A stretch of DNA of 64,000 nucleotides from Ewingella sp. CoE-038-23 (GCF_040419245.1 NZ_JAZHOH010000001.1:434001-498000), one strand, 5' to 3'. Shown: positions 10,188 through 19,668, counted from the stretch's first letter. Numbers and translations: made by a program. Notes: generated from the letters alone by a model not told the origin.

Positions 10188-11264
10188 CATGTTATCTGTC
10201 GAAAGAATAGCTTCCCAAGAATAAAGTATTTTATTTCTTCCGCTATTTTTGGCGTGATAAAGCAACTGATCTGCCGCAGTTAATGCGGAAGGGAAATCGC
10301 CGTCATGGAGGGTAGAAAGCCCGGCACTGACTGTCACATGGGTGGAAACATCAGCATTAAAGTTATGCGGAATATTTAAGCTCAGCACCTTATTTTGAAT
10401 GCGCTCAGCCATGCGTACCGCGTAGTCCTGGGACACATTCGACATAACTACCAGAAACTCTTCACCCCCGTAGCGCACCACCACGTCGCGAGAACGAACG
10501 GCATCGCGTATGGCTGCTGCGACCCGCACCAAAGCCTGATCTCCCATGGTATGACCATAGTTATCGTTGTAGGCTTTGAAGTGGTCAATATCGAGCAACA
10601 TCACGTAATGGCTGGATTTGTCCTGACTGAATACGGTTTCTAGCTTGTTTTGTAAGCCGCGGCGATTATACAAACCGGTAAGGGGATCAAGCATACTAAG
10701 ATCGCTAAATTTTTCCCTTTCGCTATAGAGATTAGTCAACATTCGGCGGGTGAAGGCGTCGCTGCGTTTAAGCATCATATGGTGCAGATACAGCCCAATG
10801 AGCGGCAGGGCAACGGTGAAAATTATCTTGGAGATGTGAGTGAAACCGTCTAAAAAAATAACGGTTCCAGTGGAAGGTGCTACATGAAGGCAAAATGCCA
10901 GGAAATTATCCGATAAAGCGATAACGCTAATAAAGAATATACTGAGCAGGCTGACCAGCAAGTAACTCTTATCATAGTCACCGATTTTATCGAACTGCAG
11001 AATTATATGCCATGCCCATAAACTGCCGACCAAGATGGAGCAGATACTTAAACGGAATAGCTCAGTTTTTTTATTCAAATAAATGAATATTAATCCTGAT
11101 ACGCACACCACCCCAATAATCATTAAGGGTAGGCTGGATTTAGCCATCTTTACTGCTGGGTTAATCATTGAAAATAGGGCCGATGCACTATTTAAGAAAA
11201 AGAATAACAATAGCGAAAGACGATGTTTGCTTTTTAGCAATTCATCATAGGCATGAAATATCAT
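10173..11264 (-). CDS. membrane-anchored diguanylate cyclase (GGDEF domain)
   Basis: The 363-residue protein has a roughly 165-residue N-terminal membrane region with several hydrophobic helices, then a GGDEF domain. The active-site loop is GGEEF at residues 266-270, so it is predicted to be catalytically active in making cyclic di-GMP. The RxxD product-inhibition motif (RSRD, residues 257-260) stands five residues before it. The substrate-binding LDIDHFKAYND segment is intact. No periplasmic sensor fold of a known type is recognisable. It is a lone gene with upstream and downstream non-coding DNA. Confidence 0.92.
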   Translation of the reverse strand: MIFHAYDELLKSKHRLSLLLFFFLNSASALFSMINPAVKMAKSSLPLMIIGVVCVSGLIFIYLNKKTELFRLSICSILVGSLWAWHIILQFDKIGDYDKSYLLVSLLSIFFISVIALSDNFLAFCLHVAPSTGTVIFLDGFTHISKIIFTVALPLIGLYLHHMMLKRSDAFTRRMLTNLYSEREKFSDLSMLDPLTGLYNRRGLQNKLETVFSQDKSSHYVMLLDIDHFKAYNDNYGHTMGDQALVRVAAAIRDAVRSRDVVVRYGGEEFLVVMSNVSQDYAVRMAERIQNKVLSLNIPHNFNADVSTHVTVSAGLSTLHDGDFPSALTAADQLLYHAKNSGRNKILYSWEAILSTDNMKNSL

Positions 11265-11516
11265 TAAAATTCACTCTATTTAGGGTCCGGCCTTATGAAT
11301 AGTTCAATGCTGCAATATCTGCAGTAAATAGCTGAGTTCAAATAAATTGACGACTAATAATCTAGGAAGGTGATTATTTAAATTCGATAGGTTATTAAAT
11401 ACCGAACTTAAAACTATCACTTTTGGTTACCACTGTCACCTTAACGGGCGCGTGGCGGGCAAAATGATGCGCGATGAGAAAAATTGCTATATGCTATTGG
11501 TTCTCATTATCACTGT

Positions 11517-11813
11517 ATGGCAAAAATCATGATTGCAGCGATGGTAGCGGCGTGTGGACTCTGGGGAGTGAGTTGGTTTTTAGGTAAAAGGCTGACCAGC
11601 GGCTGGGGCGTACTTTTGCCTTGTGCGCTGCTGCCCTTCTTGGCTTTAGCCAATCTTTCGTTGGATAACCTACGCGTACTGGTCGTTATTGCGATGCTCG
11701 CCACGCTGGTGATGTTGCTGCATAAAACACTTCGCCACTATTTACTCCTGCCGTCGTTTGTTGCACTGGCAGGCGGGCTGACAGCACTCTCTTTAAATTT
11801 CAATCTGCTATAA
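11517..11813 (+). CDS. small DUF1435-type membrane protein (YjjZ-like)
   Basis: The 98-residue product has three or four hydrophobic segments and resembles the DUF1435 family, whose E. coli member yjjZ lies next to the leu tRNA array, as here. I start at the ATG at 11517; an in-frame TTG at 11484 would add 11 residues. Upstream DNA contains a partial Fur-like element (TTCTCATTATC near 11500), which would fit the iron-linked neighbourhood in E. coli, but the match is weak. Function is unknown. Confidence 0.7.
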   Translation: MAKIMIAAMVAACGLWGVSWFLGKRLTSGWGVLLPCALLPFLALANLSLDNLRVLVVIAMLATLVMLLHKTLRHYLLLPSFVALAGGLTALSLNFNLL

Positions 11814-11950
11814 CAGGACGGGCGAAAGGATAAATCGTTTAACAAGGTTTAGGGGTTTTGGGTGACTGACTGTTGCCTGAAAGGCAGAGATTTTTTTGAG
11901 AAAAGACAGAGACTTGCAAGAGGGGATGTCGATATTTGAAGAGAATCATG

Positions 11951-12036
11951 TGGTGCGAAGGGAGGGACTCGAACCCTCACATCCTAAGGACACTAACACC
12001 TGAAGCTAGCGCGTCTACCAATTCCGCCACCATCGC
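11951..12036 (-). tRNA. tRNA-Leu (CAG), third copy
   Basis: The minus strand reads GCGATGGTGGCGGAATTGG at the 5' end, carries the CAG anticodon in the CTTCAGGT loop and ends in CCA. The long variable arm is of the leucine class. It is the last of three nearly identical copies; its variable arm differs by one base from the other two. Confidence 0.97.
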
Positions 12037-12085
12037 ACAGATGATTTCTTCTTTATATCTAACTGCCTGATTTATATCACCGGAG

Positions 12086-12171
12086 TGGTGCGAAGGGAGG
12101 GACTCGAACCCTCACATCCAAAGGACACTAACACCTGAAGCTAGCGCGTCTACCAATTCCGCCACCATCGC
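12086..12171 (-). tRNA. tRNA-Leu (CAG), second copy
   Basis: This is an 86-base class II tRNA with encoded CCA, identical in its acceptor, D and anticodon arms to the other two copies. It is separated from them by 49 and 57 bases. It is equivalent to E. coli leuQPV. Confidence 0.97.
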
Positions 12172-12228
12172 ATCGTGCCGTGCAATATAAATTCAGTTTA
12201 CTGCTGTTAACTCACTCAGTAGTTGTAT

Positions 12229-12314
12229 TGGTGCGAAGGGAGGGACTCGAACCCTCACATCCAAAGGACACTAACACCTGAAGCTAGCGCGTCTACCAAT
12301 TCCGCCACCATCGC
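12229..12314 (-). tRNA. tRNA-Leu (CAG), first copy
   Basis: This is the promoter-proximal gene of the three-tRNA array. It is an 86-base leucine tRNA with CAG anticodon and encoded CCA. The downstream copies follow at short spacing, consistent with one polycistronic precursor. Confidence 0.97.
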
Positions 12315-12372
12315 ATTCTCAGCAGAAAATTCATCAGAACTTACTCTGCGAGTAATACAACTACGGGGCCGA

Positions 12373-12400
12373 ATTCTAGAGATTTCCGCTCCGCCGTCAA
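12373..12400 (-). promoter_or_regulatory. promoter of the leu tRNA array
   Basis: On the minus strand TTGACG (12400-12395) and TAGAAT (12378-12373) are 16 bases apart. The following discriminator is GC-rich (TCGGCCCCG), typical of stringently controlled stable-RNA promoters. The rest of the 12315-12595 gap shows nothing else I can support. Confidence 0.75.
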
Positions 12401-12595
12401 TACTTATTTCCGCCATTGCCGACGTTTGGTGTAAAAAGCAGCATATTCACGGGGAATAGGGCTGTTTAGCTATTTACCAATAGGCCAAATGCAATGACTC
12501 GAGGGAAAGTTCGCCGCGTTTGATGTCTCCCTGAGTGAAGCCAAGGCCACGGCGATGTAAGGTGCCGCAGCCTGTACGGCTCCGGCGAGTTAAGG

Positions 12596-13654
12596 TTAGC
12601 GTTTTTTCTTTTTCGGATCGCGTGGCGTGCGGCCTAGCGTGGCCTGATACACCTTAAAGCGGCCATTCTGCGCCAACACTTCGTGGCTGCCGAAGGTGGC
12701 ATCCAGCAGGGCAGCGTATGGCAGGAAGGCGTTAGCTACGATGCGCAGGTGCCCGCCGGTATTCAGGTGCTTGGCTGCGCCGCGAATCAGCTGTTCAGCC
12801 GCATGGAGGCTAGTTTGCAAGCCTTCGTGGAACGGCGGGTTGGAAATGATCATATCGAAACGACCCGCGATGTCGGAGTAGACATTACTGGCGATAACTT
12901 CACCCGGCAGGTCGTTAGCTGCCAGCGTCGCCCGGCTGGCTTCGATAGCCGCTGCGCTCACATCGCTGAGGGTGATTTTCATTTTTGGCGAATAAGTGGC
13001 CAATACTGCCGCCAGCACGCCGGAGCCGCAGGCGATATCCAGCACTTTGCCTTTCACCGGCTCTTCAAAGCTGTTGATTAACAACAGGCTGCCGCTATCT
13101 AGCCCTTCGCGGCTGAATACGCCAGGCAGGGTTTTAATGGCGACTTCTTCCACCATATAGGTGTCCCACCACTCTTCGGCGTCGAACGCAGGCTGTTTTT
13201 CCAAACGGCCGTGGTATAAGCCACAGCGGCGCGCGCTGTCGATTTTGCTCACTGCGCACAGGCCTTCGAGCACGGTTTCCACGCTGCGAACGCCACTGCG
13301 GTTCTCGCCGACCACAAAGATGTCGATACCGACTGGCAGCTGCGACAACAGGTTGAACAGTTGGAATTTTGCTTCCTGCTTGCTCTTCGGCCAGTAGTAG
13401 ACCAGCAGGTCAGAAGGCTGGATAAATTCAGCATCGGCTAACAGGCTAAATTGCACATTGTCTTGTAATGCGCCGCTCAGCATCTGCCAGTGGTGATATT
13501 GATTGGTATGAACGCGAACCTCTTCGGCCTCGCACTCATCAACGAAAATGGCGGGTAAATCATCTTGTAAGTCACCGGCAAACAGCACGCGGCGCCCTGT
13601 AAATTCGTCACTGTGGCGCAGTATTACTTCACTTGCCGGGGTTAATGCAGACAT
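12596..13654 (-). CDS. rsmC: 16S rRNA m2G1207 methyltransferase RsmC
   Basis: The 352-residue protein has an N-terminal degenerate methyltransferase-like half and a C-terminal catalytic half. The SAM motif I ([16 protein letters not shown]) and the N6/N2-type catalytic NPPFHEG motif are both present. It methylates G1207 of 16S rRNA in the 30S subunit. It ends in a lysine-rich tail (DPKKKKR). It is divergent from holD across a 115-base gap, as in E. coli. Confidence 0.97.
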   Translation of the reverse strand: MSALTPASEVILRHSDEFTGRRVLFAGDLQDDLPAIFVDECEAEEVRVHTNQYHHWQMLSGALQDNVQFSLLADAEFIQPSDLLVYYWPKSKQEAKFQLFNLLSQLPVGIDIFVVGENRSGVRSVETVLEGLCAVSKIDSARRCGLYHGRLEKQPAFDAEEWWDTYMVEEVAIKTLPGVFSREGLDSGSLLLINSFEEPVKGKVLDIACGSGVLAAVLATYSPKMKITLSDVSAAAIEASRATLAANDLPGEVIASNVYSDIAGRFDMIISNPPFHEGLQTSLHAAEQLIRGAAKHLNTGGHLRIVANAFLPYAALLDATFGSHEVLAQNGRFKVYQATLGRTPRDPKKKKR

Positions 13655-13769
13655 CAGGTTGTGGCTCCTCAGGAATATGACCGGTGATTATAGAGGTTTA
13701 TTGGCGCGCGTTCGATGTGTTTGCTAGCATAGCGCGGCATTTCGGGTGTTCAACAGGCAGGGAACAGGT

Positions 13770-14183
13770 ATGGCATCAAGACGAGACTGGCTGTTACAAC
13801 AGATGGGGATCACCCAGTGGACATTGCGCAAACCCTCTGTTTTACAAGGGGAAGTGGCCGTTAGCTTGCCGGAAAATACCCGACTGCTGATCGTCGCCGA
13901 TGTGCCTCCTGCTGAAGATGAACCGTTGGTAAATGATGTGGTGCGCAGCCTCGCGCTGGCTGCTCAACAGGTTTACCGTCTGACGCCAGAGCAGGTGAGT
14001 ATGCTCCCCGAAGGCACGCACTGTAATACATGGCGACTGGGCATTAACGCACCCTTAGCGGTCGAAGGCACACAGTTATCCAGCCCGGCTCTGGCCGAGC
14101 TTTATCAAAATGCCGCAGCCAAACGCGCGCTCTGGCAGCAGATTTGTGAAAATGAACAACATTTCTATTCTGACGCCCGCTGA
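13770..14183 (+). CDS. holD: DNA polymerase III psi subunit HolD
   Basis: The 137-residue product starts MASRRDWLLQQMGITQW, which is both the family N-terminus and the exact E. coli length. Psi bridges the clamp loader and chi-SSB. An upstream in-frame extension to 13746 is not conserved, and the ATG at 13770 follows an AGGGAAC site. Its 3' end overlaps rimI by 32 bases, as in relatives. Confidence 0.95.
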   Translation: MASRRDWLLQQMGITQWTLRKPSVLQGEVAVSLPENTRLLIVADVPPAEDEPLVNDVVRSLALAAQQVYRLTPEQVSMLPEGTHCNTWRLGINAPLAVEGTQLSSPALAELYQNAAAKRALWQQICENEQHFYSDAR

Positions 14184-14595
14184 TTTACCCCGTGCTCTGC
14201 AAATTGAAAACGCCAGCCACGCTTTCCCCTGGACCGAGAAAACCTTGGCCAGCAATCAGGGCGAGCGTTACCTCAATCTCAAAATCACGCAGGGCGAGCA
14301 GATGGCCGGTTTCGCCATCACGCAGATCGTTCTCGACGAGGCGACGCTGTTCAACATCGCCATCGACCCCGCATTCCAGCGCCAAGGTTTAGGCCGCAAG
14401 CTGCTTGAAGATGTCATCGAAAAGCTCGAGCAGCGCGACGTCGTCACCCTGTGGCTTGAGGTCCGCGCCTCCAACAGCAAAGCTATCGCGCTGTATGAAA
14501 GCCTCGGCTTTAATGAAGTTTCCGTTCGCCGCAACTATTACCCCGCCGCGCAAGGCCGTGAAGACGCCATCATGATGGCGCTGATTCTGGGTTAG
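14152..14595 (+). CDS. rimI: ribosomal protein S18 alanine N-acetyltransferase RimI
   Basis: The 147-residue GNAT acetyltransferase has the acetyl-CoA motif RQGLGRKLLE and the family sequence ASHAFPWTEKTLASNQGERYL (split here for description), plus LEVRASNSKAIALYESLGF. It acetylates the N-terminal alanine of S18. It overlaps holD. In E. coli yjjG follows; here the next feature is the prfC 5' end. Confidence 0.96.
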   Translation: MNNISILTPADLPRALQIENASHAFPWTEKTLASNQGERYLNLKITQGEQMAGFAITQIVLDEATLFNIAIDPAFQRQGLGRKLLEDVIEKLEQRDVVTLWLEVRASNSKAIALYESLGFNEVSVRRNYYPAAQGREDAIMMALILG

Positions 14596-14744
14596 CGTAA
14601 ACCCTGCCTAAAAAACCATTGATTGCCCATCCAGCTTAAATCAGTGAAAATAGCCGGCTATTAACTTTTATTACCGCTTTGCCTGACGTCCTGTGACGTG
14701 ATGAACAATGATGCAGGGCGGCCAACCGAAGAAACGTGAAAAAC

Positions 14745-14846
14745 ATGTCTCCAAGTGAATTCGCCCTCGAAGTGGCTAAACGCCGTACCTTCGCTATTAT
14801 TTCTCACCCAAATGATTGTCCCTCTACAAAGTATTTTAAGCTCTAA
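14745..14846 (+). pseudogene. prfC: displaced 5' stub of prfC
   Basis: The ATG at 14745 opens [20 protein letters not shown], the expected chromosomal N-terminus of release factor 3, but after HP the frame runs into phage DNA and stops at 14846 (33 codons). This is the original prfC start, left with the native upstream region when the phage integrated. It may still be transcribed but cannot yield RF3. Confidence 0.93.
14802..14809 (+). repeat. left attachment core (attL)
   Basis: TCTCACCC is shared with 57662-57669. Around it the left copy reads codons for [12 protein letters not shown] and the right copy [14 protein letters not shown], so strand exchange falls within or next to these 8 bases. 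The 14596-15045 interval holds the prfC stub, the core and presumed integrase binding sites, but no other gene. Confidence 0.8.
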
Positions 14847-14971
14847 TAAAGCCTGAAAAACTCCTACCGAATATCCCCGTAAAATCCCGCCTCAGAACCT
14901 CAAAAGAACGAATAAACAACAAAGCATGAAAAAGAACACCAAAGTAATTTAAAGTCTTCTCATCAAAAATC

Positions 14972-15030
14972 TGTACAACAGTCTGTACAAAATCTTAATC
15001 TTCCCACCATACCTTTAAAAAATATGTACA
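14972..15030. repeat. TGTACA repeats, candidate integrase arm sites at the left end
   Basis: TGTACA occurs at 14972-14977 and 14984-14989, 12 bases apart, and again at 15025-15030 just before the integrase start. The same 12-base spaced pair occurs near the right end at 57570-57587 in the opposite orientation, as expected for arm-type sites. Some copies could instead be operator sites for int. Confidence 0.5.
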
Positions 15031-15045
15031 ACCAAGGTGGGATCG

Positions 15046-16296
15046 ATGGCGCTTTCAGACACATGGCTACGCTCAACGCTGGGCAAAGATCAGGAGAAAA
15101 TTCTGGTTAAGACTGACCGTGATGGGTTGTCCGTTCGCGTCTCCACGAAAGGGAAGATCACCTTTCAATTTCGTTATCAATGGGGCGGGAAAGCCGAGCG
15201 CGTTGATATTGGAACGTATCCGGCCATGGCCCTGAAAGATGCCCGAGATGCTGCGATAAGATTGCGCGGAGAAATAGAAAACAACCGAAACCCGCGAGTT
15301 GTTAAACGCACAGAGCGTGAAACCGCAATTGGCGCTTTAACAGTCAAACAGGTTGTAATGAGCTGGTATGACGGATACTGCGAGAAAAACAAAAAAAGCC
15401 CTGAGCAAATTAAGCGTTCTTTTGAGATTCATGTTTTTCCAAAAATCGGCGATCTGCCACATGACCAGGCGACTCTGCATGTCTGGCTTACCGTTCTCGA
15501 AAAATTAGCTGATAAGTATCCCGGCATCGGGGAACGGATTTTAGTCAATGCCAAGCAGGCTCACAAATGGGCTGTGAGAAGGCAGCTTGTGACAACATCC
15601 CCACTGTCAGAGCTAATGACCAAGGATCTTAATATTGAGTTTGAAGACGGCGAGCGGACGTTGTCGAACGATGAAATAAAGATAATTTGGCAAGCAATGG
15701 AAGGGGGGCGGATGACGATGAAAAATCGGTTATTCGTGAAGCTGTGCCTGTTATTTGCTTGTCGCGGTGGGGAGCTAAGGATCGCAAAGGTAAAGGATTT
15801 TGATTTCGAGAAGAAAATTTGGACGATTCCGGCAGAGAACCATAAGACGGGAGTTAGGACGGGGCGGCCGCTGCGCAGGGCAATTATTCCTGCTGCTCAA
15901 GAGCTAATAGAAGAAGCAATGAAGCATAACAGCGGCTCACAGTGGCTGTTTACAAACACGGGGAGTAAAGAGGTTATGGGGCGTTCTGCGCCACTTGCAT
16001 TGCCTTACGGGATAATGCAGTACGCAAGAAAAAAACTAGGCGTGGAAATGGAACACTGGTCAATACACGACTTGCGAAGAACAACGCGAACTAACCTATC
16101 TGACCTCACCGAGCCACACGTCGCTGAGATTATCATGGGACATAAATTACCAGGTGAGTGGCAGGTTTATGATAAGAGCAATTACCTTGAAGAGCAGTTC
16201 AAGGCATACGCTCGGTGGTGGGCCAGAATAGAAACGATCGTTTATGGCGAAGGGAACGTTGTCGAGTTCACTCACGCGAAGTCTCAGCATATTTGA
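15046..16296 (+). CDS. int: tyrosine-type phage integrase
   Basis: The 416-residue protein (ATG at 15046 preceded by AAGG 8 bases upstream; an in-frame GTG at 15037 is less likely) belongs to the P4/DUF4102-type integrases. The N-terminal domain has VRVSTKGKITFQFRYQWGGK and the typical IGTYPAMALKDARDAA. The catalytic domain carries the first arginine in FACRGGELRIAKV, HDLRRTTRTNL, the MGHK motif and the nucleophile tyrosine in the VYDKSNYLEEQ region. It catalyses insertion at the prfC core. It reads inward from attL and overlaps the convergent Xis-like gene by 29 bases. Confidence 0.95.
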   Translation: MALSDTWLRSTLGKDQEKILVKTDRDGLSVRVSTKGKITFQFRYQWGGKAERVDIGTYPAMALKDARDAAIRLRGEIENNRNPRVVKRTERETAIGALTVKQVVMSWYDGYCEKNKKSPEQIKRSFEIHVFPKIGDLPHDQATLHVWLTVLEKLADKYPGIGERILVNAKQAHKWAVRRQLVTTSPLSELMTKDLNIEFEDGERTLSNDEIKIIWQAMEGGRMTMKNRLFVKLCLLFACRGGELRIAKVKDFDFEKKIWTIPAENHKTGVRTGRPLRRAIIPAAQELIEEAMKHNSGSQWLFTNTGSKEVMGRSAPLALPYGIMQYARKKLGVEMEHWSIHDLRRTTRTNLSDLTEPHVAEIIMGHKLPGEWQVYDKSNYLEEQFKAYARWWARIETIVYGEGNVVEFTHAKSQHI

Positions 16297-16447
16297 GAAT
16301 ATCCGATCTCCTGTATTGCAAAGGACAGCTCTTTATAGCCGGTGCGGGGAAAGCTGGTTTTTTCTTTCTCCAATTCAAAATGGTTTGCTGACTTTTTCCG
16401 AAGAAGGCCGCGACCTCTTCAGTGCTCATATAAAATTGTTGGTCCAT
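16268..16447 (-). CDS. small AlpA/Xis-like DNA-binding protein
   Basis: This 59-residue ORF starts MDQQFYMSTEEVAAFFGKS and contains a helix-turn-helix of the MerR/AlpA type (STEEVAAFFGKSQQTILNWR), then a basic stretch and YRRSDILKY, the usual pattern of excisionases. GAGG stands 5 bases before the ATG. It is the last gene of the leftward operon, next to int and overlapping its 3' end, the classical excisionase position. The assignment rests on fold pattern and position. Confidence 0.72.
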   Translation of the reverse strand: MDQQFYMSTEEVAAFFGKSQQTILNWRKKKPAFPAPAIKSCPLQYRRSDILKYAETSRE

Positions 16448-16481
16448 AAATACCTCGCTTCACTTTGATATTGAGGGTTGA

Positions 16482-16637
16482 TTATTCCGGCTCACTGAGA
16501 GCTTTTAGGCTGGCGATGACTGCATCAGCATGCTTACGGGCTTCGGTATAGTCAGTGGGATGCAACTCCCCCGAGGGGGAGACGGCAACCAGCCAGCCGT
16601 TGTAAGCGGAAAGCCAGATTTTCTGGAACTCGTTCAC
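16482..16637 (-). CDS. 51-residue phage protein of unknown function
   Basis: A GTG start at 16637 overlaps the methyltransferase stop in a GTGA junction and is preceded by a near-perfect AAGGAGGTGGCT ribosome site. The product begins VNEFQKIWLSAYNGWLVAVS and has the segment DYTEARKHADAVIASLKAL. It is short and soluble. I do not recognise a family. Position in the early leftward operon suggests an accessory early function. Confidence 0.7.
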   Translation of the reverse strand: MNEFQKIWLSAYNGWLVAVSPSGELHPTDYTEARKHADAVIASLKALSEPE

Positions 16638-18736
16638 GCAGCCACCTCCTTGGCACCCGCGCACATTTCAGGAAGGTTTGCCCTGACCAGCGCTTCAGCA
16701 AACGGGGGCGGTACCGCATTACCGCAGCGCGCGACCTGCTTATCTTTGGCATATTTCGTGCCGCGATAATCCTGATCGATGACGTACCAGCTCGGGAAGC
16801 CCTGTGCGGCGTATAGCTCATGCGGTTGCAGCATGCGCATGCCGATATCCACGATTTGATAATCAACGCCTTCTACCGTGACCAGGCCAAAGCGATCGTT
16901 GGTGGTCACCGTGTGTAGCGACTCGTCAAGGCCGACGCCCTGTTTCTCGTTACCGTAATACTTGAGCAGGAAGGCGCGTACCTCGCCAATATGCAGGCCG
17001 CCGGCGGTAATAGTTGGCGCTGGCTCAGTGACGGGCTGGCCGTCTTTGCACGTTCCGCGCAGCTTGATCAGGTTAGAAGTTACCAAAGCATGGTGATCTA
17101 CCGTGGTAACGCTGTGTGCTGGGGTATTCAGCTCGACACCGGGGCCGTTGTAGTTCCCGCCGAAGTGCTTCGCGAGGAAAGCCGCGCATAACTGGCTTTT
17201 GCCGCCACCGCCCGCCGTAATTGTCCCGTTAGGCTCATCGGCAGCATGGCCTACGCTGTTCCCGAATTGCCGCGTAATCACTGGCGCAACAAGAAGGTGC
17301 TCAACTTTGCTGGTTACGGTGGTCAGCGGCTTGCATACGTCATAAGCCATGCGGTCGCCGCCAAATCCGGTCTGTCCGATGCGGGCAATAACTGGCGCTA
17401 CTACAGCAAATTTGTTGCCGCCAGCTGTCACCGTGCCAACTGGCTTTTCAATATCCAGCGCGCGAGGTGCCTGTCCTTCACGTTCGCCATAACCCATCTG
17501 CACTAAGGTTGGGGTGATTAAGGCAGAATGTGATTCTTTCATCACAGTGTGAAGTGGAACGTCAGCGGCACGCGGCTTGCCCTGATACTCGGATCCGCCT
17601 GCGCCAGCAATGAAAGGTGATAGCGTCGCTTCAACCATTCCCAACGCGTGACCATTCCCGCCTGGTCTTTCCGACGTGCCAGCTGTGATCGTTGGCAGCG
17701 GTTCATCACATTCCTGCCCAGTCGCGCCGGTGCGGAACTTGGTGATGTGTGGTGTAACTACTGCGTAACCGTGTTTCTTGGTGATGGTTTGTAGTGGCTC
17801 CTCTAGCGGCTGACCACGGAAGCAGTCATAGGACGTCTTGCTGCTGGTGTGGTTGCACTTCACGATGAACGGCGTGGCGTTGTCGATCACGAAACGCTGA
17901 ATGCCTCGGGCGATACGCTTGAGGGTATTCTCTGCCAGTGGCCGCTTACGCTCGAAAATGCTCGGGCATGGGATTGACCAGTCGATGCACTCAGCAGCTG
18001 TGCGCCACGGCGCTAACTTGCCGCTTTGGACGTCCAGCGACTTCGGATCCGCGTGGCTGGCTTCCGGCCACACAACTGGCGCGCCATCGCAACGCATCAC
18101 CATGAAGAAACGGCGGCGAATGGTCGGGGCGCCGTAATCGCATGCGCGCAGTTCGCGGTGGTCAACAACATAACCTAAGCCAGCAACCAGACGGCGGGCA
18201 TCATCACTATCGGTGCTGATCCCTAGCACTTCGCAGCACTCTTCTAAGGCAGGGTGACCTGCTTCGACGCCGCTGGTTAGCATTGCGATGAACGCAGCAA
18301 AAGTTTCGCCTGCGCGTGATCGGTCAGGGTGATGCATGCCATTTTCGTCTGTAAGCAGCGGCCCCCACGTTTTAAACTCTTCGACGTTCTCAAGCATCAT
18401 GACACGCGGGCGCTTAGCCAATGCCCAGCGGATAACTACCCAAGCCAAACCGCGAATTTCTTTCTTAACCGGCGCGCAGCCCTTGGCCTTACTGAAATGT
18501 CGGCAGTCAGGGCTGAACCAGGCTAAACCAACTGGGCGGCCGGCAGTCGCTGCAACCGGATCAACATCGAACACCGATTCGCAGTAATGCAACGTTTCAG
18601 GGTGATTGGTGCTGTGCATCGCGATTGCGTTTTCGTCGTGATTAATCGCTATATCTACACTTCGGCCAATTGCCATTTCAATGCCGGTGCTGGCACCACC
18701 GCCCCCGGCAAAATTATCTACGATGATTTCTCTCAT
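16634..18736 (-). CDS. DNA (cytosine-5) methyltransferase with a repeated target region
   Basis: This 700-residue protein has C5-methyltransferase motifs: motif I DNFAGGGGAS (7-16), the catalytic cysteine C78 in SPDCRHFS, motif VI ENV (116-118), motif VIII-like TIRRRFF (205-211) and motif X GNAVPPPFAEAL (672-683). Residues about 300-620, where the target recognition domain should lie, contain nine imperfect copies of a 32-48 residue unit with the core (D/E)xPLxT(I/V)T at 312, 344, 392, 430, 468, 500, 537, 570 and 604. No restriction endonuclease lies nearby, so it is probably a solitary phage methylase protecting DNA from host restriction. It overlaps its upstream neighbour by ATGA. Confidence 0.93.
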   Translation of the reverse strand: MREIIVDNFAGGGGASTGIEMAIGRSVDIAINHDENAIAMHSTNHPETLHYCESVFDVDPVAATAGRPVGLAWFSPDCRHFSKAKGCAPVKKEIRGLAWVVIRWALAKRPRVMMLENVEEFKTWGPLLTDENGMHHPDRSRAGETFAAFIAMLTSGVEAGHPALEECCEVLGISTDSDDARRLVAGLGYVVDHRELRACDYGAPTIRRRFFMVMRCDGAPVVWPEASHADPKSLDVQSGKLAPWRTAAECIDWSIPCPSIFERKRPLAENTLKRIARGIQRFVIDNATPFIVKCNHTSSKTSYDCFRGQPLEEPLQTITKKHGYAVVTPHITKFRTGATGQECDEPLPTITAGTSERPGGNGHALGMVEATLSPFIAGAGGSEYQGKPRAADVPLHTVMKESHSALITPTLVQMGYGEREGQAPRALDIEKPVGTVTAGGNKFAVVAPVIARIGQTGFGGDRMAYDVCKPLTTVTSKVEHLLVAPVITRQFGNSVGHAADEPNGTITAGGGGKSQLCAAFLAKHFGGNYNGPGVELNTPAHSVTTVDHHALVTSNLIKLRGTCKDGQPVTEPAPTITAGGLHIGEVRAFLLKYYGNEKQGVGLDESLHTVTTNDRFGLVTVEGVDYQIVDIGMRMLQPHELYAAQGFPSWYVIDQDYRGTKYAKDKQVARCGNAVPPPFAEALVRANLPEMCAGAKEVAA

Positions 18737-19668
18737 GATCTCGCTCCCATTGCGCGCGCCAGCGTTCCAGCGGTTTGAATGATTTGGGCCATTGACAGGC
18801 CATCGATTTTTAAACGGTTGATGTGGTGGCGCAGCTTGTTCTGTAGGTGCGCGTCAAGACTTGAGGACTCGGTAACTTGGTCAAATAGCTGATGGACCTC
18901 GGCAGGCCAAACGTTGTTTGTCGTTTCCGGTAAAATATCAGGGTCGATTTGGTGCTGCTGGACTTGTCGTAGTGTGCCGGACTGTACAGCCTGATAATGT
19001 CCGGCCTGCGCCTTAACCAACGAAATGCGAGAGTTTGGCAGGGGCCGAGAGCTTGCTGGTATCAGCTCCACGTCGGGGAATGGGCATTCGTTGCCCCAGT
19101 GGTGCCAGCCCGGCGCATCGCCGCGGCTGAACAGCTCAATGCGGGCCACGTCGCCATACAGTTGCTCAAGACGAAAACGCACCTCAGCAGGTTTTTCGCT
19201 ATGCTCGCTGAGGGGAGAGTAAAAGGCTTGCTTGACGCTGGCGCTGGCACGCTCCAATCCCGTGCCGCGCACGGCAATCAGCAGATCCTCGCTGTTGGCG
19301 CGGGTGTAGTTCCCGCCGTTCATGCGCGTTTGGGTATTCAGCAGCTCTAGGAAGTCATAAAAATCTTCGACCTGTCCGGCGGCCAGCGCTTTATTGATAT
19401 GCTGCTCCGCCAGTTGATTTAGCTTCACCCAAGTGAATCCCTTCATAGTGCGGACCTGAAAGCCCCATGCTTCAGCTAGCTTTACCGCCTCGGCGTTGTG
19501 GGTGCCGGTGTACCACATTGCCAGCACGGCATTTTCGGCAGCGATGGACCAGATCGGCAGCCGCATTAAGTCGGTTAAGGTCATGGTGCTGTAATGATTC
19601 CCCGCCGCACCGTTGCTGATCGCGTTGTCATAGCGCCACGGCGGGTCTGCATAAATGAGTTGATACAT
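18733..19668 (-). CDS. MT-A70 family adenine methyltransferase
   Basis: The 311-residue product starts MYQLIYADPPWRYDN; DPPW is the catalytic motif of MT-A70 N6-adenine methylases. LMRLPIWSIAAENAVLAMWY and the TRANSEDLLIAVRG segment also fit the family. The ATG at 19668 shares its A with the preceding stop (TGATG), favouring it over an in-frame ATG at 19686. It is followed by the C5 methylase with an ATGA overlap, giving the phage a translationally coupled pair of DNA modification enzymes. Confidence 0.93.
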   Translation of the reverse strand: MYQLIYADPPWRYDNAISNGAAGNHYSTMTLTDLMRLPIWSIAAENAVLAMWYTGTHNAEAVKLAEAWGFQVRTMKGFTWVKLNQLAEQHINKALAAGQVEDFYDFLELLNTQTRMNGGNYTRANSEDLLIAVRGTGLERASASVKQAFYSPLSEHSEKPAEVRFRLEQLYGDVARIELFSRGDAPGWHHWGNECPFPDVELIPASSRPLPNSRISLVKAQAGHYQAVQSGTLRQVQQHQIDPDILPETTNNVWPAEVHQLFDQVTESSSLDAHLQNKLRHHINRLKIDGLSMAQIIQTAGTLARAMGARS

